A stretch of DNA of 64,000 bases from an uncultured Clostridia bacterium. Lineage in GTDB: Bacteria; Bacillota; Clostridia; Christensenellales; Borkfalkiaceae. Below the pieces are notes generated by a model that did no database searches, had not been told where the DNA came from, and worked only from the letters and a program-made list of their open reading frames with translations. The stretch spans positions 58,697-122,696 of the forward strand of contig CAKQKE010000006.1 of NCBI GenBank assembly GCA_934247935.1. Direction: 5' to 3'. The first letter of the stretch is position 1; each line of letters starts with the position of its first letter. A program made the translations under genes and the position numbers. Below are positions 42,387 through 51,610 of this stretch, in pieces.

Positions 42387-43856
42387 ATGGAAATTAAAAA
42401 AAGCCTGCAGTTAAATAAAGAAACGGCAAAAAAAATTTACACAAGCGACGATATTGTATTTTTCGATTTTACGATGTCGACGACTAAATGTTTTGCCGTG
42501 TATATAGACAATATAATAGATAAGGCGTCTTTAAGCCAATTTGTGATTACCCCGCTCGAAACGCTTGGCAAAACGACGAGCATTGAAAAAATTGCCGAAA
42601 AAATTTCTCTTCCGTCGGTAAAAATCGCAAACACATTCGACGAGTGTACGCAAATGCTTACCGAGGGCTATGCGATAATTTTTATAGGTAAAAACGAAAA
42701 AGCCTTGTGCGTTGACATAAAAAAATACGAGTCGCGTTCGCTTACCGAGCCGCCTACTTCCGCTATACTTAAAGGACCGAGAGAGGGTTTTATAGAAAAT
42801 TTAAAGACGAATTTGTCGCTGCTTCGTAAACGAATAAAATCAAACGATTTTTGCGTGGAAAATCTGCAAGTGGGCAAATACACCAAAACCACCGTAAGCG
42901 TAGTGTATATTTCGTCGCTCGCCAATAAAGAGTTAATCGAAAAAGTCAAGAAAAGAATACAAGCGATCGATATCGACGGAATACCCGACAGTTCGTATAT
43001 AAGCAAATTTATAAGCGACGACGGAAAATCTCTTTTCAAGCACACCGGCACGACCGAAAAACCCGACATTATGGTTGCCAAAATGCTTGAAGGAAGAATA
43101 GGTATTCTCGTGGACGGCAGCCCTATCGCAATTACCCTTCCTTACCTTATTATAGAAGATTTCCAGACTCCCGAGGACTATTATATTTCGGTTTTCCGCG
43201 CAAACTTTATAAGAATATTAAGGGTTTTGTCTTTATTTATAGCCGTGCTGCTGCCCGCTTTTTTCGTGGCGGCGCAACTTTTTCATCTGCAATTTATACC
43301 TTTAAACTTTTTATTGACAATCGTCAACAGCATTAAAGGCATACCCTTATCGCCGAGTTATGAAATGTTTTTTACTCTGCTTATTTTCGAGATATTAAAC
43401 GAAGCGAGCATACGTATGCCAAAGTACGTGGGTATGGCGGTGTCTATAGTAGGCGCGTTGGTTCTCGGCGAAACGGCGGTAAACGCAGGTATCGTATCTA
43501 CGCCCGCGATTATGATAATGGCACTTTCGGGCATTTGTATATACACTGTGCCCGAACAACTTGAAACCGTATCAATAATCCGCATTATCTTTTTAATAAT
43601 AGCGGGCTCGATAGGCGCGTACGGAATACTTTTATGCACTGCGTTTTTGTTTATATACGTGTCTTCGCAAACTCTTTCTTTCGCACCGCTACTGGCACCG
43701 TACGCTCCGCTTGTTAAAGAAGATTTAAAAGACGGACTTACGCTAACCCCCGTGAGCGAAATGCAATACAGACCAAAATCTTTTACACGCGGCAACAACG
43801 ACAGAAGACTTAAAATCAAGGAGAACGACAATGAATCAAAGCAAACTGAAAAGTAA
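42387..43856 (+). CDS. gerA: Spore germinant receptor subunit GerA
   Basis: A 489-residue GerA-family protein of the spore inner membrane, part of the complex that senses germinants. The N-terminal soluble domain (~1-265) has the family pattern FTMSTTKCFAVYIDNIID, GPREGFIENLKTNLSLLRKRI and EGRIGILVDGSPIAITLPYL. A transmembrane core (~280-450) follows, with EDYYISVFRANFIRILR, MPKYVGMAVSIVGALVLGETAVNAG and a tail of MQYRPKSFTR. The start is the ATG at 42387 because the family homology begins at once; upstream in-frame sequence is not family-like. There is no Shine-Dalgarno sequence before it. It overlaps gerB by 26 bp. Confidence 0.95.
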   Translation: MEIKKSLQLNKETAKKIYTSDDIVFFDFTMSTTKCFAVYIDNIIDKASLSQFVITPLETLGKTTSIEKIAEKISLPSVKIANTFDECTQMLTEGYAIIFIGKNEKALCVDIKKYESRSLTEPPTSAILKGPREGFIENLKTNLSLLRKRIKSNDFCVENLQVGKYTKTTVSVVYISSLANKELIEKVKKRIQAIDIDGIPDSSYISKFISDDGKSLFKHTGTTEKPDIMVAKMLEGRIGILVDGSPIAITLPYLIIEDFQTPEDYYISVFRANFIRILRVLSLFIAVLLPAFFVAAQLFHLQFIPLNFLLTIVNSIKGIPLSPSYEMFFTLLIFEILNEASIRMPKYVGMAVSIVGALVLGETAVNAGIVSTPAIMIMALSGICIYTVPEQLETVSIIRIIFLIIAGSIGAYGILLCTAFLFIYVSSQTLSFAPLLAPYAPLVKEDLKDGLTLTPVSEMQYRPKSFTRGNNDRRLKIKENDNESKQTEK

Positions 43857-44931
43857 TAATCTCGTGTTTTTTATACTCGCTTTCTTCCCCGTGGTAAAAA
43901 CAATCACTATGCCGTCGATACTTGCAAAATATTCAAGCGAGGGGTGCTTAGTGAGCGCAATCGCACTTATTTTGTGCGATTTACTGCTTACGTATGCCGT
44001 AATGTTGGCAAATTCATACAGACAGCAACCGCTTGAACACGCAATCGGACAAAAGTACGGCAAAGTAGTTTTCAGAATATTTTACTTGTGGTACGCAATT
44101 TATTTCGTTTTGAAAGCGTTTTTGTTTTGCTGTGAAAACGCGCTTAATCTGCAAGCGAATTTATACGATACCGCACCGAGTATATTAATTTTCGTGCCGT
44201 TTTTCATATTTTCGTTCTATGCGTCCGTGTCGGGCATAAAGCCATTTTTCAAATGCTCGGCTATACTCTGCGTTTTATCTGTAAGCAGTTTAATATTCAT
44301 TTTCGCCCTGACGTTTACGCAATGTAATTGGGAAGATTTGCTCCCCCTTTTCAACCGCCCCGTTTTAAACTATTCTACAGCCATAAAACACACTCTTTTC
44401 TGGTTTGACGACGGATTGTATTTACTGTTTATAAGCGATTATATCGAGAAAAAAGGAGCAACAACAAAAGCCGTAATATCGACTTTGATTTCGTCGGGCA
44501 TAACCGCAATTTTTATAGCGATGTTTTACTCGGTGTTTTCTTTTATCGCGCCCGTAAAACTTTACGCCGCCACCCAAATGAGCAAATACGGCGTAATAAA
44601 CTCAAACATTTTAAGGTTCGACCAATTCGCTTACCTTATAATAATTTTTGTCAACGCATTTGCAATAAGTATACCCATAGTCATTGCAAGCGACTGTCTG
44701 AAAAAAGGTTTGTCTTTAAAAGGCAAATATATATCTCCTTTAATTATAAATCTGTTGCTCGCTTTAATCATAATTTTTATGAACAATAAATTAAACGTAT
44801 ACATGGCGTTTTTGTATAAATATTTATGGCATATTGTCTTTTTTACAGGATACGTATTGCCCATAATCGTCATTTTACCGCTTTATAAGTCGGCTTCTAC
44901 AAACACTGAACCGGATGCCGCCGAGGCTTGA
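43831..44931 (+). CDS. gerB: Spore germinant receptor subunit GerB (spore permease family)
   Basis: A 366-residue integral membrane protein with about ten transmembrane helices, of the GerB/endospore amino-acid permease (APC-like) family. It includes the early segment AFFPVVKTITMPSILAKY, the central FWFDDGLYLLFISDYIEK and the late FDQFAYLIIIFVNAFAISIPI. GerB is thought to bind the germinant in the membrane. Its AAGGAG and start lie inside the 3' end of gerA, so translation is coupled. A 147-nt gap separates it from gerC. Confidence 0.93.
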   Translation: MNQSKLKSNNLVFFILAFFPVVKTITMPSILAKYSSEGCLVSAIALILCDLLLTYAVMLANSYRQQPLEHAIGQKYGKVVFRIFYLWYAIYFVLKAFLFCCENALNLQANLYDTAPSILIFVPFFIFSFYASVSGIKPFFKCSAILCVLSVSSLIFIFALTFTQCNWEDLLPLFNRPVLNYSTAIKHTLFWFDDGLYLLFISDYIEKKGATTKAVISTLISSGITAIFIAMFYSVFSFIAPVKLYAATQMSKYGVINSNILRFDQFAYLIIIFVNAFAISIPIVIASDCLKKGLSLKGKYISPLIINLLLALIIIFMNNKLNVYMAFLYKYLWHIVFFTGYVLPIIVILPLYKSASTNTEPDAAEA

Positions 44932-45078
44932 CGGAAAAACGTTTAAGTATCGATAAAACAACATTAAGTCTCGGCAGAAAGTAAAATCTTCGCCCGACCG
45001 AAAAAAGCAAAACCCGCCCGACCAAAATACAAAATTTTTAAAATTTAAAACCGCTGCTTCTGTTTTAAGGAGGAAAAA

Positions 45079-46284
45079 ATGAAAAACAAATTGATATATA
45101 AAATCGTGCTGATTGCCGTTCTGTTTTTTACCATAAATTATTTTTCAAACGACTTTTCTTTGCACGACATAGAAAAAACCGCAATAGTCGTCGCTCTCGG
45201 CATCGATTATAATCAAGGCGAATACGACGTAACGGCGCAAATCGCCATACCGCAAGCATCTACCACCACTTCCGAAAACATAGACTCGGTAATAAGCGCA
45301 AAAGGGAAAACCATTGCCAAAGCCATTTCGGAAATAGGCGCGCGAACGGGCTGGTACCCTAAACTTTCGTTTTGCAACATAGTGGTAATAGGCAGTAAAA
45401 CGGCGGAAACCGGAGTAAACGACGTAATCGATTACACAATGCGTTCGACAAAACTTCTGGATTCGGCAATTATGGTCGTCGCCGAAAACACGGCAAAACA
45501 ACTACTCACTTCAACAACCCCGCTCGACTCTGTCACGTCTTTCGCTCTTTTGAAAATTCTTGTGAAAAACACCGAAAAAACCGACGTTATACTCACAAAC
45601 GACATAAAGGATTTTGCAAAAGAAACTTCATCGTTTTCAAAAGTGTCCGTATTGCCGATAGTCAAGGAAATGCAAAGCCGCGAAGACGACAGCAAAAGCA
45701 ATTCTTCAAGCGGTTCGTCAGGCGGTGAAAACGACGTGCAAGGCGAAAGTTCGGGCAAAGAAAAAAGCGGCAACGGCAACGTAATTTACGACGCAACGAA
45801 TTCGGCGGTGTTTTCAGACGGAAAAAAAGTGTCCGTCCTTACACATACCGAATCGCTCGTTCTGCAACTTTGCCGTGACGATACCGACCTCGCGTTTTTA
45901 GAAAAGGAATTTAAAGACGAAATCTATTTGTTCAGGGTAAAAAGCGATTCGATAAAAAAAGGACTTAAATATAACGACGGAAAATTCACTTACACTCTCG
46001 GTGCGACGGTAAAATTGAAAATCGTAGACGTGACGGGAAACAAGCACCCGGAGAACTCAAAAGACACCGACACCGCAAGCGACGCTCTTTTGTCGTCCGT
46101 AAAAACTTACCTCGAACAAGAAACGGCAAAACTCGTCGAAAAAACCCTATCCGAAAACATCGATTTGTTCGGACTGAAAAACGAACTCTATCAAAGGTAC
46201 CCCCGTTTATACCACAAGTATAAAGACGAAGTGCTTTCTTCGGCTTTGTATAAAATAAATTTCAAAGTCAAAAAGGTGATTTAA
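45079..46284 (+). CDS. gerC: Spore germination protein GerC, lacking the lipobox cysteine
   Basis: A 401-residue Ger(x)C protein. After one N-terminal hydrophobic helix (~5-22) comes the family start DIEKTAIVVALGIDYNQGEYDVTAQIA, then GRTIAKAI-like GKTIAKAISEIGARTGWYPKLSFCNIVVIG. The C-terminal domain has LEKEFKDEIYLFRVKSD and LYHKYKDEVLSSALYKINFKVK. GerC proteins are normally lipoproteins with a Gly-Cys-Trp-Asp site at this point. Here the sequence runs FFTINYFSNDFSLHDIEK with no cysteine, so it is probably held by an uncleaved transmembrane helix. A Ser/Gly-rich linker (~210-240) divides the two domains. GGAGG precedes the ATG. Confidence 0.92.
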   Translation: MKNKLIYKIVLIAVLFFTINYFSNDFSLHDIEKTAIVVALGIDYNQGEYDVTAQIAIPQASTTTSENIDSVISAKGKTIAKAISEIGARTGWYPKLSFCNIVVIGSKTAETGVNDVIDYTMRSTKLLDSAIMVVAENTAKQLLTSTTPLDSVTSFALLKILVKNTEKTDVILTNDIKDFAKETSSFSKVSVLPIVKEMQSREDDSKSNSSSGSSGGENDVQGESSGKEKSGNGNVIYDATNSAVFSDGKKVSVLTHTESLVLQLCRDDTDLAFLEKEFKDEIYLFRVKSDSIKKGLKYNDGKFTYTLGATVKLKIVDVTGNKHPENSKDTDTASDALLSSVKTYLEQETAKLVEKTLSENIDLFGLKNELYQRYPRLYHKYKDEVLSSALYKINFKVKKVI

Positions 46285-46297
46285 ACTTTAAATGTCG

Positions 46298-46326
46298 TTG
46301 ATTTTTACACATAAATGCTTTATACT
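46298..46326 (+). promoter_or_regulatory. Promoter of the HAD phosphatase gene
   Basis: TTGATT (46298-46303), 17 nt, TATACT (46321-46326), 58 nt before the ATG at 46385. Confidence 0.7.
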
Positions 46327-46384
46327 GTTTATGCAGTGACAATTGCGAAACGGCGGTAAACGTCTTTGCTTAAAAGGAGTATAA

Positions 46385-47095
46385 ATGGGCTACGGCATTG
46401 TTTTGTTGGATGCAGACAACACTTTATTTGATTTTTCAAAAAGCGAAAGAAAGTCAATTTTTTCGACATACGCAGAACTGAATTTGCCTTGTTCGGAAGA
46501 AAAACTGACAGAATATAAAAAAATCAACGACGAAATATGGGGACTTATTGAACGGACTCCCGGCGACAACACCCCTCTTTTAATCAGTCGTTTTGAAAAA
46601 ATTTTTAAACTGTTCGGCGACAAAGCCGACCCGAAAACAGCCAACGAGATTTACCGCATAAAATTAAGCGAAGGTCACGACATGTTGTACGGTGCGAGAA
46701 AACTTTTAACCTCGCTTTATTCGTCTGGCAAACGCATGTTTTTAATCACTAACGGAATAATCGAAACGCAGAGAAAAAGACTTAAAGAGGCACACTTGAA
46801 TAAGTTTTTTGAAAACGTGTTTATCTCCGACGAAATAGGTGCGAGAAAACCCACCGAAGAATATTTTGAGTACTGCGCGGAAAAAATAAACGGCTTTGAC
46901 AAAAAAAACTCAATCGTCGTGGGCGATTCTTTAAGGTGCGATATGCTGGGCGGAATAAACTTCGGCGTGGACACGTGCTGGTTTAACCCGTCGGGAAAAA
47001 CAAACGACCTTTTGTTGCCCGTCACTTACGAAGTAAAAACCCACAAGCAAGTAGCCAGAATTATTTTAAACGACTCGTGGCAAATCGATAAATAA
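46385..47095 (+). CDS. HAD-superfamily hydrolase, YjjG-like nucleotidase
   Basis: A 236-residue cytoplasmic phosphatase. Motif I is LLDADNTLFDF (the two Asp form the nucleophile pair), motif II FLITNG, motif III Lys in ARKPTEEYF, and motif IV VVGDSLRCDMLGG. The FDFSKSE cap start and the overall length match YjjG-type pyrimidine 5'-nucleotidases, which remove non-canonical nucleotides; other small phosphate substrates are possible. AAAAGGAG lies 6 nt upstream. Its own promoter separates it from the ger operon. The 216-bp gap after it (47096-47311) contains no gene. Confidence 0.88.
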   Translation: MGYGIVLLDADNTLFDFSKSERKSIFSTYAELNLPCSEEKLTEYKKINDEIWGLIERTPGDNTPLLISRFEKIFKLFGDKADPKTANEIYRIKLSEGHDMLYGARKLLTSLYSSGKRMFLITNGIIETQRKRLKEAHLNKFFENVFISDEIGARKPTEEYFEYCAEKINGFDKKNSIVVGDSLRCDMLGGINFGVDTCWFNPSGKTNDLLLPVTYEVKTHKQVARIILNDSWQIDK

Positions 47096-47311
47096 AAATC
47101 ATAAACAAAACGCCGAACCGTTTCAGGAGACGCAAGGTAACACAATAAATTGCAAGCAAATAAATTAAATCGTTTAAAAACCTCGCGACGAAACGGCTTT
47201 TCGACCTTTTTCGTCTTAAAAAAACACAAACATTTAAAATTAAACCGTATATATATGATATAACTGCTTTATAGAATAAATTTATTATAATCTATAAGGC
47301 GGTTATTTTTT

Positions 47312-49549
47312 ATGTTTAAAAAACTCGACTATAAAGACGTGGGATTGTTTTTGATTTGCAATTTGTTGTGCCTTACGTTCAGATTTTGCCTCCCCACACA
47401 AATTCCCGTCGATACGGCGGTGATAACAGGGCTGATGTACAATGGCTTTTCGCCTGTTTTGTGCGCGCTGGCTTTTATATCGTCAAACTGTATATTTTTC
47501 AACTTAAACCACGTGCTGTTGTCGCTGTTTCCTGCCGCGATTACGGCAACCGTATTCTCCTTATACGACAAATTCAATAAAAAACCTAAATTTGAAATCG
47601 TGCTTTACATACTTATTTCTCTCGCTCTTTCGGTGTATAAATACCCACAAACTTACAACTTTGTCTGCGCTTTTCTGACTCTTTTGATAAGCCTTATTTC
47701 ACTGCAAGCGGTGCGGGTTTTGTTTGTAAACAAGTTTTCGTACAAAACCACCGATTCCGAACTTTTATGCGTTTGCACATTTGTAGTAGTGACGGGAATT
47801 GGCGTAACCAACCTCGCTTCCGCGGAAATCTGGAAGTCGGTTTTGATTCTGTTTATACTCTATTCTTCCGTCATCGGCGGGGCGGCGTGCGTGACGGGAA
47901 GCATAGTTTTATCACTTCCTCTGGCGGTTTATAGCCGTTCGTTTTTACCCGTCGGGTGCATGGCTGTAATCGCGGTCTGCTCTCTTTATTCAATCAATAT
48001 TTCAAAACTTCTGGCGGCGGCGTTGACGATATTTATCGACTTTGCGATAAGTTGGATAAGCGGAATAAATTATACTTACGTTTCGCTTATTTACTCACTT
48101 GTCCCGGTGGCGATTTTCGTATTCACACCCGAAAACGCTATTAAATCTATGGGCGATAAATTGTATTTATTCAAAAAACGCCAACTCGTGCGGGCGGCAA
48201 TCAACCGCAGCCGAATGAGCGTTTCGAGCAAACTTTATGAAATTTCGGGCGCATTTAAGGAAATTCAAAACAGCCTTTACGAAATGCAATCGGTCGCGCC
48301 GGACGAAGACAGCATAAAAAATTCTATCGTTTACGACGTAAAGACAAACGTCTGCGCCGACTGCACTCTTTACTCTAAATGCTTGAAAAAGAATTTTCCC
48401 CGGGACGACACCCTTTTCCGACTTATTTCTATAGGCATTGCCAAAGGCAAATTGTCGCTTGTGGACATACCAAAAGAGTTTGCTGAAAATTGCGCTTACA
48501 CAAACGGCATGCTTTACGAACTGAATAAACACATATCTTCTTATAAAGAAACTTTAATGAAACTGTCCGACGTAAACGTGGGCAGAGAACTTATTTCGCT
48601 GCAATCGGAAGGGCTTTCGGAAGCACTTAAAAATATCGCTTTCGAGATGAGCCAACCCATTCGTTTCAACGACAAACTTAAAGTCAAAATAGAAAAAGTG
48701 CTGACCGAAAACGGCTTTTACGTAAGCGAAATTCTCGTGTACGGCGACGACGATTTTCAAATCGAAATTATGCTTGACGAAAAAATATTTACCCTGCCGA
48801 TATTTACCCGACTTATCGAAAACGCAACCGGAAAACCTCTTACAATCGTGAGAAAATTATATTTTTCGGCAGAACTTATTTGCGTCACTTTAAAGCCGTC
48901 GCCCGCATACGATACCGTTTTCGGAGTAAACGCTATGCCCAAAGACGACAATAATTGCAGCGGAGACACTCACTCTATCATTAAAATCGACGAAGGAAAA
49001 TTTCTCATTGCGATCAACGACGGCATGGGCACGGGAGTCAAGGCTCACGGCAATTCGGTTATTGCAATCAACCTTATCGAAACTCTTTATAAAGCGGGGC
49101 TTGAAAGCGAAGTCGTGTTACCCGTCGTAAACAAACTGCTTTCTTTTTCAAACGACGAGGACTTTATCGCTCTCGATATGGTGACGGTGGATTTATATAA
49201 AGGCAGAGCGACTTTTATAAAAACTGGTGCGCCTTACGGCTTTTTTATTCAGGACGAAGGAATAAAAATAATCGACGGCTCGTCGTTGCCGCTGGGGATT
49301 TTGGAGGACGTCGAAACAAAAAAATGCAACGTCGACTTCGACGGGGCTTGCAGTATAATTATGTTCAGCGACGGTGTTTCGGACGCATTCACTTCTTCTA
49401 CCGACATGCTCACATTTATTCACGACCACCCCTCTTTAAATCCTCAAAAAACCGCCGACTCTATAATGGAAGAAGCAATAAGACTTTCGGGCGGATACGC
49501 CAAAGACGATTTGACCGTCATTGTAGCGAGGATTTTTAAAAAAGATTGA
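47312..49549 (+). CDS. spoIIE: Stage II sporulation protein E (PP2C-type phosphatase)
   Basis: A 745-residue sporulation phosphatase. The N-terminal ~290 residues hold about eight to ten transmembrane helices that place it at the polar septum. A central domain (~290-530) interacts with FtsZ in Bacillus and here has a Cys cluster CADCTLYSKC. The C-terminal PP2C/SpoIIE domain (~535-745) has metal-binding Asp residues in LIAINDGMGTG, LDMVTVDLYKG and IIMFSDGVSDAF. It dephosphorylates the anti-anti-sigma factor SpoIIAA to activate sigma-F in the forespore. AAGGCGG precedes the ATG. Two near-matches to the Spo0A box occur in the gap upstream, but no confident promoter was found. Confidence 0.95.
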   Translation: MFKKLDYKDVGLFLICNLLCLTFRFCLPTQIPVDTAVITGLMYNGFSPVLCALAFISSNCIFFNLNHVLLSLFPAAITATVFSLYDKFNKKPKFEIVLYILISLALSVYKYPQTYNFVCAFLTLLISLISLQAVRVLFVNKFSYKTTDSELLCVCTFVVVTGIGVTNLASAEIWKSVLILFILYSSVIGGAACVTGSIVLSLPLAVYSRSFLPVGCMAVIAVCSLYSINISKLLAAALTIFIDFAISWISGINYTYVSLIYSLVPVAIFVFTPENAIKSMGDKLYLFKKRQLVRAAINRSRMSVSSKLYEISGAFKEIQNSLYEMQSVAPDEDSIKNSIVYDVKTNVCADCTLYSKCLKKNFPRDDTLFRLISIGIAKGKLSLVDIPKEFAENCAYTNGMLYELNKHISSYKETLMKLSDVNVGRELISLQSEGLSEALKNIAFEMSQPIRFNDKLKVKIEKVLTENGFYVSEILVYGDDDFQIEIMLDEKIFTLPIFTRLIENATGKPLTIVRKLYFSAELICVTLKPSPAYDTVFGVNAMPKDDNNCSGDTHSIIKIDEGKFLIAINDGMGTGVKAHGNSVIAINLIETLYKAGLESEVVLPVVNKLLSFSNDEDFIALDMVTVDLYKGRATFIKTGAPYGFFIQDEGIKIIDGSSLPLGILEDVETKKCNVDFDGACSIIMFSDGVSDAFTSSTDMLTFIHDHPSLNPQKTADSIMEEAIRLSGGYAKDDLTVIVARIFKKD

Positions 49550-49833
49550 CAATAGAAATTTTAAAAACAGCCGATATATTTTTATAAACTTTTGTCTTTG
49601 TCTCGTTAATGCAGTTACGCTCGCCGGCGGTGTGTTCTCTTTTGTCTTGTTTTGTAAAATTGCCGTTGCCGATTAATTAATTCTGCGCCGACTGCACTCT
49701 TTTAAAGACATTCGTTATGGCTCCCCCTTTAATAAAAACTTTTGAAATTTGTGTCGGTAAAGCCTTGATTATATAATTTTAAGGTTTATAATTTAATCGG
49801 CGTTTGGGGAAAAAGCAAAAAGGAGGGAGTAAT
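49550..49833. other. Intergenic region after spoIIE
   Basis: No gene is seen in this stretch. A candidate promoter for the downstream genes, TTGTGT (49749-49754), 17 nt, TATAAT (49772-49777), is the only element I can support; no terminator hairpin for spoIIE is obvious. Confidence 0.4.
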
Positions 49834-49911
49834 ACGGTCTATAAATATTCTAAAAACAATTTTTACGTGAGATTAAGTAGAAAGATAAAAGATATTGCGC
49901 CTGAAGATTGA
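49834..49911 (+). CDS. Possible 25-residue leader peptide with ACG start
   Basis: A strong AAGGAGGG ribosome binding site ends 6 nt before an ACG codon, which opens a 25-codon frame to a TGA at 49909-49911 (TVYKYSKNNFYVRLSRKIKD...). The frame is basic and helix-prone. It lies 29 nt before the 175-residue membrane protein. Either a non-standard start, a decayed ATG or chance; no family is recognised. Confidence 0.25.
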   Translation, partial: TVYKYSKNNFYVRLSRKIKDIAPED

Positions 49912-49940
49912 TTTTCTCTCCTTTTTGAAAGGAGCATGAA

Positions 49941-50468
49941 ATGAACGAATTTCAACTTATGGGATATCTTAAAAAATGCGGCAAAGACTTTTTAATTCCG
50001 AGTTTTGCGGTGTGTATCGTAGTGTATATTCTCGGCAAACACCCCTCGGTTTTTTCGGAAAGAGCAAAAAATTACGCAACATATTTTTCGGGTATTCTTT
50101 TCTATTTCATTTACAGTCTGCTTACAAAAGACGCCGTGGTATTTGAAGACTGTTTCAACCTCGGTATAACTTGCGGCGGTATCGCAACGGTAATTTTAAG
50201 CACGATTTGCCCCGAAAAAAAAGATTTGGCTTTTCAAATCAGAGGCATACTTTTGCTGATAACCGATGCCGACAAAGTGCCGTGCGCAGTCAAAAAAATA
50301 CTCAGATTGGTCGGCAAAGATAAAATTTCTATCGAGACCGAAATCGAAAAAATACTTGCCGATTGCAGAAAAAACTCTTTAAGTCCGGACGAAGAAAAAA
50401 TACTTGTTTCGCTTATGGCAGACATTTTGTCCGAATATAAAAAAAACGAGTCCGAAAAAGACTCGTAA
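49941..50468 (+). CDS. Small membrane protein of unknown function
   Basis: A 175-residue protein with three N-terminal hydrophobic helices (~17-33, 45-63, 71-92) and a charged helical cytoplasmic half (~95-175: LRLVGKDKISIETEIEKILADC...). It resembles no family I can name. AAAGGAG lies just before the ATG. It follows spoIIE in the same direction with its own candidate promoter, and a strong terminator closes it. Confidence 0.7.
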   Translation: MNEFQLMGYLKKCGKDFLIPSFAVCIVVYILGKHPSVFSERAKNYATYFSGILFYFIYSLLTKDAVVFEDCFNLGITCGGIATVILSTICPEKKDLAFQIRGILLLITDADKVPCAVKKILRLVGKDKISIETEIEKILADCRKNSLSPDEEKILVSLMADILSEYKKNESEKDS

Positions 50469-50479
50469 AAATTTTTTCA

Positions 50480-50505
50480 GGCGGGGAAACTCCCCGCCTT
50501 TTTTT
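50480..50505 (+). terminator. Rho-independent terminator
   Basis: GGCGGGGA pairs with TCCCCGCC (50480-50498) around AAC, followed by seven T, 12 nt after the stop of the membrane protein gene. Confidence 0.93.
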
Positions 50506-50684
50506 GTATGCCAAAATATTTTTTTACCACACGGTGTCCACCTTTTATTTTCTTGCAATAGTTTGCCGCATAGTATTTAACTTTTATTTCTTTACGGTAT
50601 TTTACCGCTTAAAATTTTTATTAAAGTCGACGTTTAAATAATTTAGCCGTCTTACGGTAAATAATTTGCCCGTTATTTTTAAAA

Positions 50685-50735
50685 ATAAGTCAACTTTATG
50701 CAATACGTATGCCGCAAATACAGCAAAACTTAATC
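50685..50735. repeat. ATACGTAT-centred dyad repeat, copy 2
   Basis: Core ATGCAATACGTATGCC at 50698-50713, with arms AAGTCAACTTT and GCAAAACTT. It lies 17 nt past the rsmI stop. The rest of 50506-50684 holds only A/T-rich DNA with small stems such as CGGTA/TACCG. Confidence 0.55.
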
Positions 50736-51530
50736 ATTTAAGGTGTATTTATACATTTCCGACTTGCTTACGCCCCTATCTTTAGCGGCTTGTTTTATAG
50801 CCTCGTTTTTACTCATTCCGCCGTCTGTATACGCTTTTATATGCTCTTTGGGAGACAGGTTTACAAGGTCGTTTGTTACCGCTTTACCCTCTATGCAAAT
50901 CACGTATTCGCCCTTATCGGGAAGAGAAATTTCGTCACCGAGGTCAAACTCTATCCTTTCTTCATAAATTTTGGTAATCTCTCTTACAGCCACTGCCTTG
51001 CGCTTTCCTAAACTTTCAAACAGCACCACTACCGTCTTTTTAAGATCGTGCGGGGCACAGTAAAATATCATGGTACACTCACAAGCCGCAGCCTTTTGCA
51101 AAACACACTCTCTATCCTTCTTTTTTTCGGGCAAAAAGCCGACAAAAGTAAATCTCGACGCGTCGAGACCTGACAAAATAAGCGCAGGGAGCAAGGCGTT
51201 TGCCCCGGGAATTACGGTATAAGAAATTCCCTCTTCTATAAGCATCTTGCAAAGCACGTTGCCGGGGTCTGAAATAATCGGCGTGCCCGCGTCGGAAATA
51301 ACGGCAATCTCTTTACCCTCTTTTAAAAGCGAAATTATTTTTTCGCCCGACTCTCTCTCGTTGAATTTATGATAACTTACAAGCGGCTTTTTAATTTCGT
51401 ACGCATTTAAAAGTCTGAGCGAATGTCTCGTGTCTTCGCACGCAATGACGTCGACGGTTTTTAAAATTTCTAATGCTCGCAAAGTGATATCTTTAAGATT
51501 CCCTATGGGTGTGCTTACAAAATACAGCAT
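50730..51530 (-). CDS. rsmI: 16S rRNA (cytidine1402-2'-O)-methyltransferase RsmI
   Basis: A 266-residue SAM-dependent tetrapyrrole-methylase-fold enzyme that 2'-O-methylates C1402 in the 30S decoding centre. Family motifs: LYFVSTPIGNLKDITLRALEIL at the N-terminus, VIACEDTRHSLRLL, VISDAGTPIISDPG (SAM loop), IPGANALLPALILSGL, FTFVGFLPEKK, then the C-terminal SPKEHIKAYTDGGMSKNEAIKQAAKDRGVSKSE. Length is usual. AGGAG precedes the ATG. It follows the trmN6-like gene by 80 nt, the same pairing as in Bacillus subtilis (yabB-yazA-yabC). Confidence 0.97.
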   Translation of the reverse strand: MLYFVSTPIGNLKDITLRALEILKTVDVIACEDTRHSLRLLNAYEIKKPLVSYHKFNERESGEKIISLLKEGKEIAVISDAGTPIISDPGNVLCKMLIEEGISYTVIPGANALLPALILSGLDASRFTFVGFLPEKKKDRECVLQKAAACECTMIFYCAPHDLKKTVVVLFESLGKRKAVAVREITKIYEERIEFDLGDEISLPDKGEYVICIEGKAVTNDLVNLSPKEHIKAYTDGGMSKNEAIKQAAKDRGVSKSEMYKYTLND

Positions 51531-51610
51531 ATTCTCTCCTTAATGTAGCCCTCTATAGTCGTCGGCAAATTAAATCGAAGTATAAAATCGGTAACTTTTT
51601 TCCGAAAATG

